A DNA stretch of 64,000 nt from Dryocosmus kuriphilus (lineage: Eukaryota > Arthropoda > Insecta > Hymenoptera > Cynipidae), in contig CM076193.1 in assembly GCA_038277395.1 (NCBI GenBank), forward strand, positions 119,690,133 through 119,754,132, given 5' to 3'. The position numbers and the translations under genes are program-made. The stretch's first letter is position 1. Each line of letters opens with the position of its first letter. Positions 1-11,404 of the stretch are shown here, piece by piece. The notes beneath the pieces are model-generated. The model worked only from the letters and a program-made list of their open reading frames with translations. It was not told the DNA's origin and made no database searches.

Positions 1-461
1 ACAAAAATTTTTATAAACAAAGTCGAAACAACGAAATAAATAAACATATAAGATTGGTGAGAGTAAAAGACTAAAGAACACAAAACGCATTACCTGAAGA
101 CAAAAGTTGTCAGAAGAACATTAAAATCTGATGTAACGTCAAAATTGTTCATAGCCGATAATCATAAAAACAATCCAGTTTCAAAAAACGTAACTATCTT
201 TTAAATCTCTAAAAAAAGGCGAGAATTTAAAGATAGAAATAATATGTACTACATTTTTGCAGGCAGAGTTTTAGAACGGTGACATGACTTACACTAAAAA
301 CAAAACAGCTGGTGTTTACAATCAACCAACCTACAAATCCAAAGTGCAATTATAACGAAGGTGACATCAAAACCAACCCAAATGAGGCAAGCGCGCCAAA
401 TGATGGATATATTTGAATAGTAGAACGGGTGTAAAATGATTTAAGAACATATGATCACGAA
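1..461. other. AT-rich flank, no gene seen
   Basis: No open frame or recognisable repeat. It lies downstream of the 3' end of the minus-strand Penelope-like element and may hold part of its 3' untranslated region, but I see no terminal repeat that would show this. Confidence 0.4.
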
Positions 462-1599
462 TTATTTTGTTATATTTTGGTAAATTTTATTAATGTTTAA
501 TGTTTCAGTCTGTAACTTAATAGATTTATTGTGAAATTTGTTAATGAAAATCGACTCTAAAATACGTCTTTTAAATAGGCTTTCTTCCTTTGCCAAAATT
601 TTGATATTTTTGAATTCAAAATCAAAACGATGGTCCAAATTCCAGGCATGTTGAGAAAAACCTGTATTTAGATTGCCAACCACACAATCTCTTTTGTGTT
701 CAGCTATTCTATTTTTTAATCTCCTGCCAGTTTCACCAATATAGACCTTATTGCAGCCCCTACAAGTGATACAACAGACGACACCCAACAAACATTCAAT
801 ACTATCAAAGTCTTCCCTTTTATTAATTAAAAATTTTTCCAACGAAGAAACATTATTAAAATACACATTTATGTTGAATTTTCGCAGAGAATATTTTAAC
901 CGCTCAGATAAACCTTCAATATAGGGAAGAGTAACTTTAAGATCTGTGTTGACATATGAATCTTGCCATTTATTCTTTTTACTGCTACTATTGTAATTTT
1001 CAAAAATTCCTTCTTTAATGATATTATTAATTAATTGAAGAGGATAGTCATTAAGCAATAATGTAGTTTTCAACTGATTTAAGTTTTCTTTTCTGTATTT
1101 TATTTCACTTAACTTTATACATCTGTCTATCAGGCCTTTTATTAAACCAATTTTAAAATGAAAAGCATGATGGGAATTAAAATTTAAGTATCTACCGGAC
1201 AAAGAGTTTTTTTTGTGCCAATTTGTTTCTAGATTCCCATCCAAAGTTTTTTTAATAGTAATATCTAGGTAATTAATCGACTCTTTTACCTCCAATTCAT
1301 GAGTAAATTGAATTGCGGGCTCTACAGAATTGAAAACATTGACAAAATCATGAACTTTGTTAGTTGGAACTATAGTCAGAATATCGTTGACGTACCGCTT
1401 ATAAAAAATTGGTGTTAAATCTGATAATGACAAGGCTCTATTTTCAACGTCTTTAAAACCAAATTTGAAACGACTGGAGTCAACGGAGATCCCATAGGGC
1501 ATCCCGATACTTGTTTGTAATATTTTTTATTGAATCAGAAAACCATATTATTAAACACAATCCGTGTGGCTATTAAAAATTCATTTTTAGTTATCCTAG
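462..1599 (-). pseudogene. Penelope-like element, RT C-terminal half plus GIY-YIG endonuclease
   Basis: This is the 3' part of a Penelope-like retroelement, which encodes a reverse transcriptase fused to a GIY-YIG endonuclease. The open frame 1502-462 carries the RT motif YVND (usually YVDD, so one catalytic Asp reads Asn). Near its C-terminus it has a Cys-rich knuckle (CCITCRGC) followed by VYIGETGRRLKNRIAEHKRD, the GIY-YIG core. Upstream of 1502 the conserved RT text continues in a different frame: YYKQVSGCPMGSPLTPVV is readable at about 1460-1535, with an in-frame TGA just before it (about 1539-1541). A frameshift therefore lies near 1400-1440. The part encoding the preceding RT motifs sits at 3522-4285, because another element inserted between. 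The copy is dead: it has a frameshift, a stop, an insertion and a changed active-site residue. Confidence 0.9.
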
Positions 1600-3521
1600 G
1601 TTCACAGGTTTATTTATTTATACTCTCTCCCTTTTACGGGTTTGAGAGTCTTTACATAACCATCACATCTTTACATATAGCGTAGATTTTACAAATACTT
1701 ATTTCTACCTTATTCTATATGTACATAGCTTCTTAATCTCTAATCTAAATTTACACACGGCCGCTCAAGACCTTGGGCTTCCGTTTCCTCTCGCCCTTTC
1801 CATTCTATTGATGGTACATTAATCCGCGACCTGCTCTTTCTCTCAGCCTTTCCAATTTCTTCATCCATCCTAGCGCATTCCAAAAAACTAACTTAATCCC
1901 CTTTTCGCACTCCTTTTCCCTTTTCCCCACATTCTTCCTCTTATCTCGTTCGCAAACCGCGGAGCTTCTACTCTGTTCTTACTCACCTCTGCTTCCCTTC
2001 GACCTTGAGACCGCTCACTTATTTTCAACTCCTCTCTCTCTCTCTCTTCGTCCCATATCCACACCGTCTCATTCACCCAAAACCTGTCTCTCCCAAACCC
2101 AACTCTATTCCCTTTTCTCCTCTCCTCCCAAGCCCTCTCTCCAATTAGCCATCTTTTCCTTCTCTCCCTCCATGTCATATCTTAATCAATTCTTTCTTTT
2201 CTTCCCCTTAGCACCTTCTTTTTCCTCATTACCTCTATTACCTCTCTCCTCTCCACTTCACTTCCCAGCTTGACTACGTACATCCTCGCTTTTCCTCCTG
2301 TCTTGTTGTCCAACCCCTTTATTTCCTGCACCCTGATATTTGCTCCTATGCCCCTCAAAAGTTTCTCTACCTCCTTCTTTCCCGTTTCGCTTTCTACTTG
2401 CAATCCTTTTATAACGACATTTCTCCTTTTCTTTTCCCTTTCAAACCCCTCCCCAATTTTCTTTTCTAACCCACGTACTCTACTTTTCATTCTCTCATTC
2501 TCCTATCTCAAGTTCACATCTCCCTCTTCCCCGTCCCCTCTACCTATTTACTCACGATTATCTTGACGTTCAGCTCTGCATTCTAAGTTACGTACCCTCT
2601 CTTCTACCTGCCTTATTATCTTTCTCCCCACTTCCTGCCTTTTTCTCTGCTCCTCCTCCATCCTCTCTAACTTTTGCCACACTTTTTCTTTCTCTTTCTT
2701 CCAGCACTTTTCCTATTTCTCCCATTTCTCTTTTATCTTTATGACTATCCCCTCTGTTCCCCTTCCATGTTCTTTCTCTTCCGCTATCCCTCTACTCACT
2801 ACCTTCGCGAACTCTCGGAACATATTTTCCATTGTGTATTTCGTCTTATCTAATGCCTTATCCATGGCCTTACTTGACGCTAACACCTTACCAATTGACT
2901 TGCCAAACTCTAACCTCTCTGCGTCGCCCCCACCAGTTCCGCCTGCCCGGTTCACAACTTTATTCATTGCACACTGGGTCTCAGTCTCTAATTCCCTTCT
3001 TCGGGCACGTATTGCCCTCTAGCGTTCTGTTGCCTTGGTCTCCTCGTAATCGGCCTGTTACCCTGTGGCCTGATACTCTCCTACCTTACCCACTGGTCTC
3101 CCGCGGCACTTATCAACCTCTCGCTCCGCTCCCCACGCTCCCCTCATCCGTCCATCATCCTTCGCACTATTTCCACACAAAAAGACAGTAGTAATTATCA
3201 ATAACCAGACCTTACCTCACCATCCGTCTCCCCAGTCTCGTACAACTTCACGACCCTACTCTCTGTCCACCAAACTAACTAACTAACTAACTAACTTCAA
3301 ACCTAACCTCACTCTTCAGCATGCACCACTTTTTCTCACTTTTTCCCTTCTTCCACCTTCCGCGACCCTTCCACTCATTCCTCCCACAAACCAACTGCCA
3401 TAACTCTAATCACAACCCTTTTTTTTATCCCGCACAACCCTTATTCACCTCCAAAGCCAAAACGATCGCTCAAATTCCCACAGCCGTCCCATCACTATCA
3501 GCGCCGGAAACGGAAGCTCTT
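1600..3521 (-). mobile_element. ORF1-only LINE derivative (half-LINE), copy 1
   Basis: A C/T-rich block (on the plus strand) interrupts the Penelope-like element. It is flanked by GTTATCCTAG (1590-1599) and GTTATCGTAG (3522-3531), a 10-bp target duplication with one mismatch. The block is about 1,922 bp and matches 42078-44001 along nearly its whole length in the same orientation. On the minus strand it has a leader of roughly 550 bp including an (AACT)n tract at about 3267-3296, one ORF1-like region, and a 3' end rich in ATAAATAA without a long poly(A). No reverse transcriptase or endonuclease frame exists inside it. Target duplication without terminal inverted repeats points to target-primed reverse transcription driven in trans. 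Confidence 0.8.
1888..2967 (-). pseudogene. ORF1 of half-LINE copy 1 (broken)
   Basis: Remnant of the ORF1 protein that is open in copy 2 (42432-43454). Three frame pieces run in order on the minus strand: 2967-2713 (N-terminal part, MENMFREFAKVV region), 2490-2182 (KRRNVVIKGL and the RRM-like part) and 2178-1888 (C-terminal part with a TWRERRKRWL motif). Frameshifts separate the pieces, and the coiled-coil segment between 2713 and 2490 is not open. ORF1 proteins of LINEs are RNA-binding chaperones; the order coiled coil, RRM-like, basic C-terminal domain fits an L1-ORF1p-type protein. The copy is inactive. Confidence 0.75.
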
Positions 3522-4285
3522 GTTATCGTAGTTAAATTTTTTTTTTTAATTCAATTTCTCCTCAACACAAGCTAAAGCCGGATCTAACGGAATGCTATCG
3601 AACATGGAAATTATATCCAAAGATAATAATAAATGATCCGACGGAACCAAAATGTTTTTTAAATTTTCTTTCGAATCCCAACTGTTTTTGACTACCCCTC
3701 CCAGAAATACCTGTTACAGGTTTTAAAACATTAGCAATGTATTTAGATAAGTTAGTGTAGGACTACCTACAGTGCAAAAAATCAATCTACATTTGAAATC
3801 TGGCTTATGAACCTTAGGGAGCGCATAAGCTTTAGCAACACAACTATTGTAAACTATCAATTTTTTATATATCAAATTATTGATAAAACTCTTCTTTTCC
3901 CACCTTTTTGATATTTCGTTAATTTTATTTTCAATGGTTGGAACCAAACTATTTTTGATGTTTTTATATAAAATATCATTTTTTAGCAAATTTTCCACTG
4001 TTGATACACAGCCACAGTAATATTGCCTTTGTCGGCTTTTAAAAAAATTAAATCTTTACACTCCTTTTGAAATTTGTTAACCAGCTCCATTGATTTATCT
4101 AACCGTTTGAAACTATTCATTTTATTATGGTTTGAAATTAATTGGGTAACTGTTTTTCTAATTTCCATTTTCTTTTCATATTGATCTATATTCTTAATTC
4201 AATTATCAATACTTGCTATCATGTTGTTTACAGGCAATTTGTGAACAGTGAAAGGAACTCCAAATTTATTACCTAAAGCCAACGT
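3522..4285 (-). pseudogene. Penelope-like element, N-terminal RT part
   Basis: This is the upstream part of the same Penelope-like gene as 462-1599. Reading the minus strand from about 4285, the Penelope-type leader (ETLALGNKFGVPFTVHKLPV) appears first, with an in-frame TGA at 4199-4201. Next comes LKADKGNITVAV in the frame 4168-3983, then ALPKVHKPDFKCRLIF and VGSPT in the frame 3998-3723. Finally SLDIISMFDSIPLD, holding the first RT catalytic Asp, lies at about 3590-3640 in another frame. At least two frameshifts are needed to follow the family text. It stops at the target duplication of the inserted element at 3522-3531. Confidence 0.85.
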
Positions 4286-5330
4286 TTCTATTTTTTATAT
4301 AATTATTTATTTAGATCTTGAGAATGGCTAAAAGTGGTAGTCAAAACGTCGATCGAATTAAAATGTTTAGGACATATTAGTAATACGTGTTGTTTTTTAT
4401 AAGATTGAAATGACCAACTAAAATTTGATTATTTGTAAAAGAAAAATATTTTGTCTAATTGTACATTTTATATAATTTATTTCATAACTTGAGCGAGAAG
4501 AAAACTGCTTCAATTTCACAGAAATGTATTAATCTACTTAGGAAGCGCGGGAAATGTTTGTTATTTCCTCTTTATACGGTTTGTTGAAGGAAGGTGAGTT
4601 TCTCGAGGGCAAGGGAGAAACTCAATGACGTCTCTTTACTGCTCCTGTTTTCCTTCGTTAGCACGGATTTTAATGCGATCGCGCTACTTCCCCGTTCTAC
4701 GTCTTCATTTCTTAAAGCTCGGCACTTCGCTTTCTAAAAGTAAGAATTTATATGGAAACTACCTTTCAAAACACTAACTTCCCCCCAAACTCGAATAAGC
4801 GATAAGCCCGTTATCTAACCCACTACTGAGGAGTTACGACACGAGTCGTGATCGAGCTCTCGCAAGAGAAATTCGACTTGATCTCGAGAAAGGACACCGG
4901 CCTTTTTAATGAAATTGGGCGGGAATTCGAATCGTGTAATCACTTTGAGCATGTTTGCCTCGATTAGATTCAAAATTGGCTCGCGAAAATCGCGTAATTC
5001 TGATCGAAAAGACATTGGTGGTTTTAGGTCGCCTATAAAGCAGAAAGTGACAAGCTCAGTCGGAAATTAATTACCTTGGAGTCATAAATAATTCCTCGTG
5101 GTCTTTGAAAATTAAGAATAGATTTTTGCATTGTAAGCATAGTAAATAATTCATAAGGGGAGTTAGACTTCATTAGCTGATAAAGACTTACAAGCTTCAT
5201 TATGAAAAATGATCCTTTCTATAGAAGAATTTCTACCTTGGATCAGTTTTGGTGCCTAATGTCTATACGAGTGAGTAGAGGGTATTTTATGAACATCGTC
5301 AATAATTATAATAAAAAGGCTACAGTGTTT
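4286..5330. other. No assignable gene; GC-richer block at about 4540-5050
   Basis: Outside the Penelope remnant I see no transposon signature. The block 4540-5050 is less AT-rich than its surroundings and holds a 66-codon minus-strand frame (5015-4815) with no family I recognise. It could be single-copy host DNA or chance. Confidence 0.3.
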
Positions 5331-5598
5331 TATGCACTGAAGAATTATTTTCTTTAATTATATTCAAATACTCTGCAAATTTTATAATTTCATAGATTTG
5401 AGCAATGATCATTCCCGAATTTTAAGAACTGCTCTTTAAATATTCTATAATTTTTATCTGAATACAAAATTCCTGCTAATTCTGAACTTGTATTGGCTTT
5501 TCTAGAATATTCTGGACTATTTTTTTAATTTTGTAGATTATTTTGTAATGTTTTGGGAATATCTTCTGTTTATAAAAGTATCTGAAAATTTTAAAATA

Positions 5599-6927
5599 CG
5601 AAGCACGTCCAGAAAGTAAGTATACTGGTACTCTCACAGCTGTTGGGAATACTTTTTCGACATGTTGGCAACACTGCCGCGTAGCCTGGCCCCTCCCCTT
5701 CAAAACGAGACCAAACCGAGGTTACTCTATCAAAAAGTCTTGACACAGTAGCATCTCTCGCGAAAAATGTCGATCGTATCTCCCGCCAATTGCGAAATTC
5801 GCGCCGTCATTTGCTACCTCGTTGTGAAGGGAAAAGCTCCAGTTGAGATTTATAATGAGGTCAAAACTGTTTACGGTAATGAAGCTGTGAATCGTACGAG
5901 TGTGTAAAGTGGTGTCGTGAATTGAAAAATGGCCGTACTTCCGTGCATGACGATCAGAGGAGCGGAAGACCTTCAATTGTGACTGACGAACTTGTGGAAA
6001 AAATCGAGATTGTGGTTCGTGACGATCGCAGATTAACGTTAGATGATCTTTCTGCGATGATTCCGCAAATCTCCGGATCCCTGTTACACGAAACAATCAC
6101 AGAAACTCTCGGATATTGGAAATTGTCTGCGAGGTGGGTCCCAAAACAGCTGACAGAACAGCACAAGTTGAATAGAGTGCAGAGCTCCAAAGAGTTTTTT
6201 GGAGGGCTACGAACGGGAAGGCGATGATTTTCTCTACTCTATTGTTGCTGGAGACGAAACTTGGGTTGCCCACTACACGCCTGAAACTAAGAGGCAGTCT
6301 CAACAATGACGCCACACCTTGTCACCCTCCGCCAAAGAATTCAAAACCACAATTTCAGCTAAAATTCATGGCATCCGTGTTTTGGGACCATAAGGCATAA
6401 TTTTGATTGAATATCTGCCTCACGGGGAGACCATCAACGCGGCAAGATACTGTGAGAAGCGGAAAAAATTGAAAAGAGCGATTCAGAATAAAAGGAGGGG
6501 TATGCTGACGAAGGCAGTCTACCTGCTGCATGTCAATGCCAAACCTCACACGGCCAACGCCACGAAGCAACTCCTGGACTCTTTTGGATGGGACGTTTTA
6601 AACCACCCTCCGTATTCCCCTGACCATGCCCCTTCAGATTTTCATCTCTTCACTTTCCTGAAGGTGCACATGGGTGAAAACAAGTTTTCAACGGGCAAGT
6701 AGGTGAAGGGGGAGGTGGAGAAGTGGTCGAAAGAGCTGGCGGGAGACTTCTTCGAGGTAGGCATCAAGAAATTGATTCCGCGGCTCACCACTTGCATCGA
6801 GAGGGATGGTGACTATGTCGAAAAATAATTTACATATGTACAAGTTTAACCAACTATGTCTTTGTTTTAGTAAATTTTTTTTGAAGCTTACATAAATTGA
6901 GTACACTTACTTTCTGGACGTGCCTCG
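5599..6927 (+). mobile_element. mariner transposon, family A copy 1
   Basis: Complete Tc1/mariner element of 1,329 bp. Its TIRs begin CGARGCACGTCCAGAAAGTA and it is flanked by TA dinucleotides (5597-5598 and 6928-6929). Two further full-length copies lie at 11405-12735 and 29427-30756. Its coding region is broken, so it could move only if its TIRs were recognised by a transposase from elsewhere. Confidence 0.95.
5767..6828 (+). pseudogene. mariner A1 transposase (broken)
   Basis: DD34D mariner transposase that would cut and paste the element at TA sites. It starts at ATG 5767 (MSIVSPANCEIRAV, helix-turn-helix region) and the family end DGDYVEK is followed by TAA at 6826-6828. Damage visible: a one-base frameshift near 5905, a T6 run at 6195-6200 that shifts frame again, a stop at about 6307-6309, and loss of the second catalytic Asp (LLHVNAKPH where the family has HDN). 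The first Asp (GDETW, 6253-6255) and third Asp (APSDFH) remain. Confidence 0.93.
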
Positions 6928-7450
6928 TACTCTGAACGTTTCTAGAGTCACCTAGTTCTGAAATTTCCCGAACATTTTGAAATTTTTTCTTCTTTTCTAT
7001 ACTATTTCATAAGGTACTGTTCTTTAATACTCTAGAATATTATACTCTTGAAAGACCTTGAGTTTTTCGGAATATTCTTAATTTTAAACCAAGTGAAATA
7101 TTTTAGTTTTTAACGCACCAAACCAATTATAGACGATCTAGAAATATTGTACATTTTCAATTGTACTGGAATATTTTTAATATACAGGTATATGTTTTTG
7201 TAATTTTCTGGAAATAGAATATTCTAGAACATTCTTGAATAATTCAGAATTTATTCTTGCATTTCGAAAACGTTGACGCTTCTAAAATATTCCTGTGTTT
7301 TATAGAATATTCTACAATATTTTGCTGTGGAGTATACTTGAGTACTCTTTTGTTCTTGAATGGTTTAGAATTTTTTGACTATTTTATTATTCATAAAATT
7401 ATCTGCAAATTCTGGAACGTTCTTCATGTTTCTCGAATATGAACGAATAT

Positions 7451-8305
7451 TTTTGTATCACCATTATACCAAGATTTAAAATAATATTTCCATATCATAT
7501 AGTATTTAATTTTTAATTAATTACTATCACAGAACGTGACACCTCTTCCCGTAGCTCTAGCATAGAAGTGGCTTTATTATAATCGAATCTTTTTTGGAAA
7601 GTGGCACTTCCATGGTGATAATTAACAGTTAAATACTAATAAGACTATAAGCTATCTAATTCTGCGTAATTTTATTTCTGTCCTATCCAAATTTTTTACT
7701 ATCCCTGTATTCTAAATTTTGTTCGCATTTTTGCTTACGACATAGATTTTTCGTATGATATGTAAAAATAAATACTAAGCAATGAATTGAAAGTGCTGTA
7801 AATCTAAATAGGGAAGCACTTCGTATTTCGTGAAGATCATACCTATACTACCCGCTTTCGAATCCCTCGGTGGCTTCCGCGAGAAAATTGGGAGGATATA
7901 AATTTCTAGGTAGCATGTCTCTGTGAGAACCTTTGATGTAAGGAGGCGGACCTTGGAATAAACGAAAGTAAGTTAGGGCAAAAGGGACGGGTGATATATG
8001 AAATGGTGAAAAGTTGGGACAAAAAGGACACAAACATATAAAGCCAAAAATGACAAAAATTCTCATAAAAAGAGACTGCATTTGCTAGGGGTGGTTCAAA
8101 TATTACGTAACGGCACTTTAGGTGAGTGAGTAGATTTTACCATGCCCAGTTTACGATATAAAATTTTTTTTTTTCTATAAAACATTTAATTTTTATGCCA
8201 ATATAAAAATTAGCTGTGTTGCGTAACACGAGGAAAAAGCCTCACACAATAGCTCACACCTGTGGTAAAGATAGGAGGAAAATTTCATTTACAAGGAAAT
8301 TCCGA
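7451..8305. other. AT-rich, no gene seen
   Basis: No coding signal or clear repeat. A segment at about 8095-8110 resembles the ATTACGTAA termini of the small foldback element at 18455-18634, but only one end is visible. Confidence 0.35.
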
Positions 8306-8824
8306 AAACTATCTTTAACGAATTATGATCTTCTTCAGGGTTAAAGTGGACGTTTCACATGACTGGTGATATTGACGGGAAGGTGAAATTGTCACCCCTA
8401 AGGCTATCTGATTCGGACAAAAAAAAAGCGGAATCATCATAAAATGGGTTTGCTGAGCCTGAAGAAAAAGATGAGATCGAGAAGCACGAAAAAAGAAAAA
8501 AAAACAGATAAAAAGTTGGCATAAAAAGAGGAATGACTTGCTTAAAATATAGAAATGAAGGGCAAAGAAGGTTCTCTTTGTGATAAAGGAACTGGTAAAC
8601 ATATTTTTTTTTAACATTGAAGTAAAAGTAATATAATGCGATAAAGGAAAATATTCGCACAATATAAAGATGATACAGTAGACGAAAGCAGACATAAAGC
8701 ATATTACAGAATCATTTTCCTTAATTATATTCGAATATACTGCAAATATCATCGTCATTATCACCAGTCATGTGAAACATCCACTTTAACCTTGAAGAAG
8801 GCCATAATTTATTGAAGATAGTTT
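8306..8824. mobile_element. Non-autonomous element with ~72-bp terminal inverted repeats
   Basis: The sequence at 8306-8377 (containing GGTTAAAGTGGACGTTTCAC) recurs inverted at 8753-8824 (GTGAAACATCCACTTTAACC) with few differences. The total is about 519 bp and there is no coding frame inside. This is a typical MITE or foldback layout. I could not define a target duplication or name the superfamily. The right end abuts the RNase H-like pseudogene, which seems to have lost its 5' part at this junction. Confidence 0.7.
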
Positions 8825-9890
8825 ACTAAACAAGTAAAAATTGTTTGTCAGATGGCTCGAGGGCAAAGTATTATAGAGATAGAGAGAAAAATTTCAGAAA
8901 GTACTTTTCAGAGGCAAAGGAACCTTTACTGGTATATTGTCATGACATCAATGAGTTGATGAAAGAATTGAAGCCAGACATTTATAAAGCTGATGAATGG
9001 AGGCTATTTATTGATTCCTCTAGGACAAGTCTGAAAGTAGTATTGCTTCATAATACTAATGTGTTTGCTCCCATACCAACAACATATTCAACTGAGCTGA
9101 AAGAGCAACACAGTAATATTGAACTCGTTTTAGAAAAAACAAAATATCCAGAAAATGATTGGCAAGTACTTGGGGATCTCAAAACTTTGAACATAATACA
9201 ACTAGGACAACAATCAGGCTTCAGAAATAACCCTTGCTTTTTGTGCTTATGGCTTAGTCGGGATCGAGATAATCACTATAAACAGAAAACGTGGCCAAAG
9301 AGAACATCACTTCAACCAATTTCTAATAACATCATCGTTAATCTTCTGATTGACTAAAGAAAAGTATTAGTTCCACCCCTCCACAAAAAATTTGGTCTAA
9401 TGAAACAGCGTGTCAAAGCCCTCAAGGGAGAAGGAAGTTGCTTCGAGTATTTAAGAGAAAAATTTCCAAAATTATCATACGTAAAATTGAAAGAAGGCAT
9501 TTTCGATGGACCATAAAACAGAAGGCAGCATGGATTAGTTTTAAGCAAGTTGTAGAATATTTCCTGGGAAATGACAGGTGTAGGGACTACAAAAATATAG
9601 TAGCTGATATGGTGAAAACTTTTGTTAAAATGGGGTGTTTGATGAATCTGAAGCTGCAGTTCCTCTTTTCCCATCTCTTTATTTCCAAAAAATTTGGAGA
9701 TTACAGTCAGAAACAAGGCGAACGATTTCAGCAAGATATAAAAGAAATGGAATTTCGATATCAAGGAAGATGGGATACAAATATGATGGTTGACTTTTGT
9801 TGGACGTTGAAAAGAGAGCATGTTAGAAAGGGTATAAAACGTAAGAGAAAGCCTCTTCATAGACATTTTGAGAATAATAGAGCACGATAA
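8825..9890 (+). pseudogene. Broken member of an unclassified RNase H-like repeat family
   Basis: The reading frame from about 8845 to 9357 encodes text I recognise from numerous uncharacterised proteins repeated in arthropod and Hydra genomes: EWRLFIDSSRTSLKVVLLHN, NDWQVLGDLK, PCFLCLWLSRDRDNHY and WPKR. A TAA at 9355-9357 stops it, but the same frame continues with VPPLHKKFGLMKQRVKAL up to GIFDGP near 9510. A deletion or frameshift follows, and the family text resumes in another frame (9438-9890) with KAAWISFKQVV, QGERFQQDIKEMEFRYQGRW and DFCW. The order FIDSS, GDLK and GERFxQD looks like the acidic D, D, E positions of an RNase H fold, as in DDE transposases; that is inference. The frame opens with TTG, not ATG, and the true N-terminus is missing. 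Confidence 0.7.
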
Positions 9891-9893
9891 CAC

Positions 9894-10790
9894 AAAAAAT
9901 GAATAAAGGCTATATGCTTCAATCCTAGAATTGATTATTTCAATGTTCTTAAGTTATTTTTTGAGGTTAGGGACGAAGAATGAACTGAAGAAGTATAAAA
10001 AACATTTTATTCAGATTCAGCGACCTCAAGAACAAGACGGTTTCAGTTATCACGAGTGATGCTTCAACCACAAAATGGGTTATATCAGTGTTTTTAGGCT
10101 TTTTTAAAGGTTACAAACGTACGGTGAACTCATGGGGCTAAATGGATACCAGATTTTGATTCAACAACCTCAAAAAAAAGAAGATACACTGTTTTCTGAG
10201 ACCTTATGCGCTCAAACGGACTTCAGATTCGGATTCAGCGACCCCAAAAACATGTAGATGGTAGTCCAGTTCACCGCACATGACACTTTTTTTGTGTGGC
10301 TGTGTAATGCAGGAGATAATTGATATTTCCTATATAATTCAGAGTTAATATCTGAACGGCCATATGGAAGGGGCTCTTATGGATCTTCTGGTTTAGGACA
10401 TATTTGCGTTTTTCTAAGTCAGGGTGAAAATGATTATTTTCGGGTTTTAAAGAGGAAAAATACTAGGATCTATACTGAATCTATTGATAATATGCTCATG
10501 TCTCGAAAGCAACCGCAAGTGAGTATATTTTATATTTGGAAAAAAGTATAACATGTATGCTTATGGCAGTCGGTAACTTTAGAAGGGTTTTTCTGGAAAA
10601 GCAGTTTTTCGAAGATCCAACTTGAAAAGTGCCCCGATCATTCGTTTTTCCTCCTAAAGGATTTTTCTGGGCTTAAATTGTCGGGAATTTATTCACCTAA
10701 ATGCTCCTATACGTAACTTCATATTAAACACAAGGGCCTTTTTCATATGGACGTCCACATATGGTGGGGAAAAAGGGTCTTAGAGCCATG
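9894..10790. other. No gene; scattered AGATTCNGCGACC motifs
   Basis: There is no coding frame. The motif CAGATTCAGCGACCTCAA and variants occur at about 10012, 10150 and 10229. They are related to similar motifs at about 31020-31300 and 61420-61640. This looks like a decayed dispersed repeat. Confidence 0.4.
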
Positions 10791-11404
10791 TTAAGCAGTA
10801 ATTGCATATTGCAGCCAGACACTCAAACAGGAAGCTACTAATTTCGTGTAAAAATTTTAGGTGCATATTCTATTGTAGAAAGAAATACTACTTAAATAAT
10901 AATAAGGTAATTCATAGATAATATAGTTGATAAATGCAGTTTTATATAACCAGTAGTAATAATCTTTTTAAGTCAGACATGAGAGAAAGAACACTGGTAA
11001 TCAGGTTACATTTAATTTTTATAGTACAGATAATTTAGTATAAATAAGTAAGGCTATCAAACGATATTAGGGCAATTAGGAGATAATTTAATGTAAGAAA
11101 TTAAGTTTATAGTATATTTAGTAGTAATCGTATATTCTGGCCTGACATGTGATAAAGGAAACTTTTGATTAATTTTGGTCAAATATTTTAGGTACACACA
11201 TATTAGGTAGAGTTTAAACAGATGCTATTTAGATAATAATCAAATAATTGATACATTATCTAATAAACTAAAATACATTTAAAGCATATTCAGTAGTAAT
11301 GTTCTTTTTAAGTCAAACATATGATAAAAACAACTGGTAAACAATTTCTATTTAAATTTTAAAGTTGAGATAATTTAGTAAAGGTAATAAAAAATTTGAC
11401 GGTA

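Larger units (their letters stand above)
5331..7450. repeat. Degenerate GAATATTCTAGAA-like low-complexity region, split by mariner A1
   Basis: The two flanks of mariner A1 (about 5331-5596 and 6930-7450) share many variants of TCTAGAATATTCTGGA and AATATTCTAGAACATTC. The copies are irregularly spaced, so this is a decayed short tandem repeat or low-complexity DNA rather than a clean array. A piece resembling 5345-5385 recurs at about 8713-8750. Confidence 0.45.

Noticed and set aside
2270..3575. Plus-strand Ser/Pro/Phe-rich frames
   Set aside because: They are antisense shadows of the charged ORF1 of the minus-strand half-LINE.
4815..5015. 66-codon minus-strand frame with a non-repetitive look
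   Set aside because: No recognisable domain and too short to distinguish from chance; mentioned only as a GC-richer block.
8315..8764. 149- and 115-codon minus-strand hydrophobic frames
   Set aside because: They lie within the TIR element 8306-8824 and reflect poly-T/AT-rich DNA; no family features.
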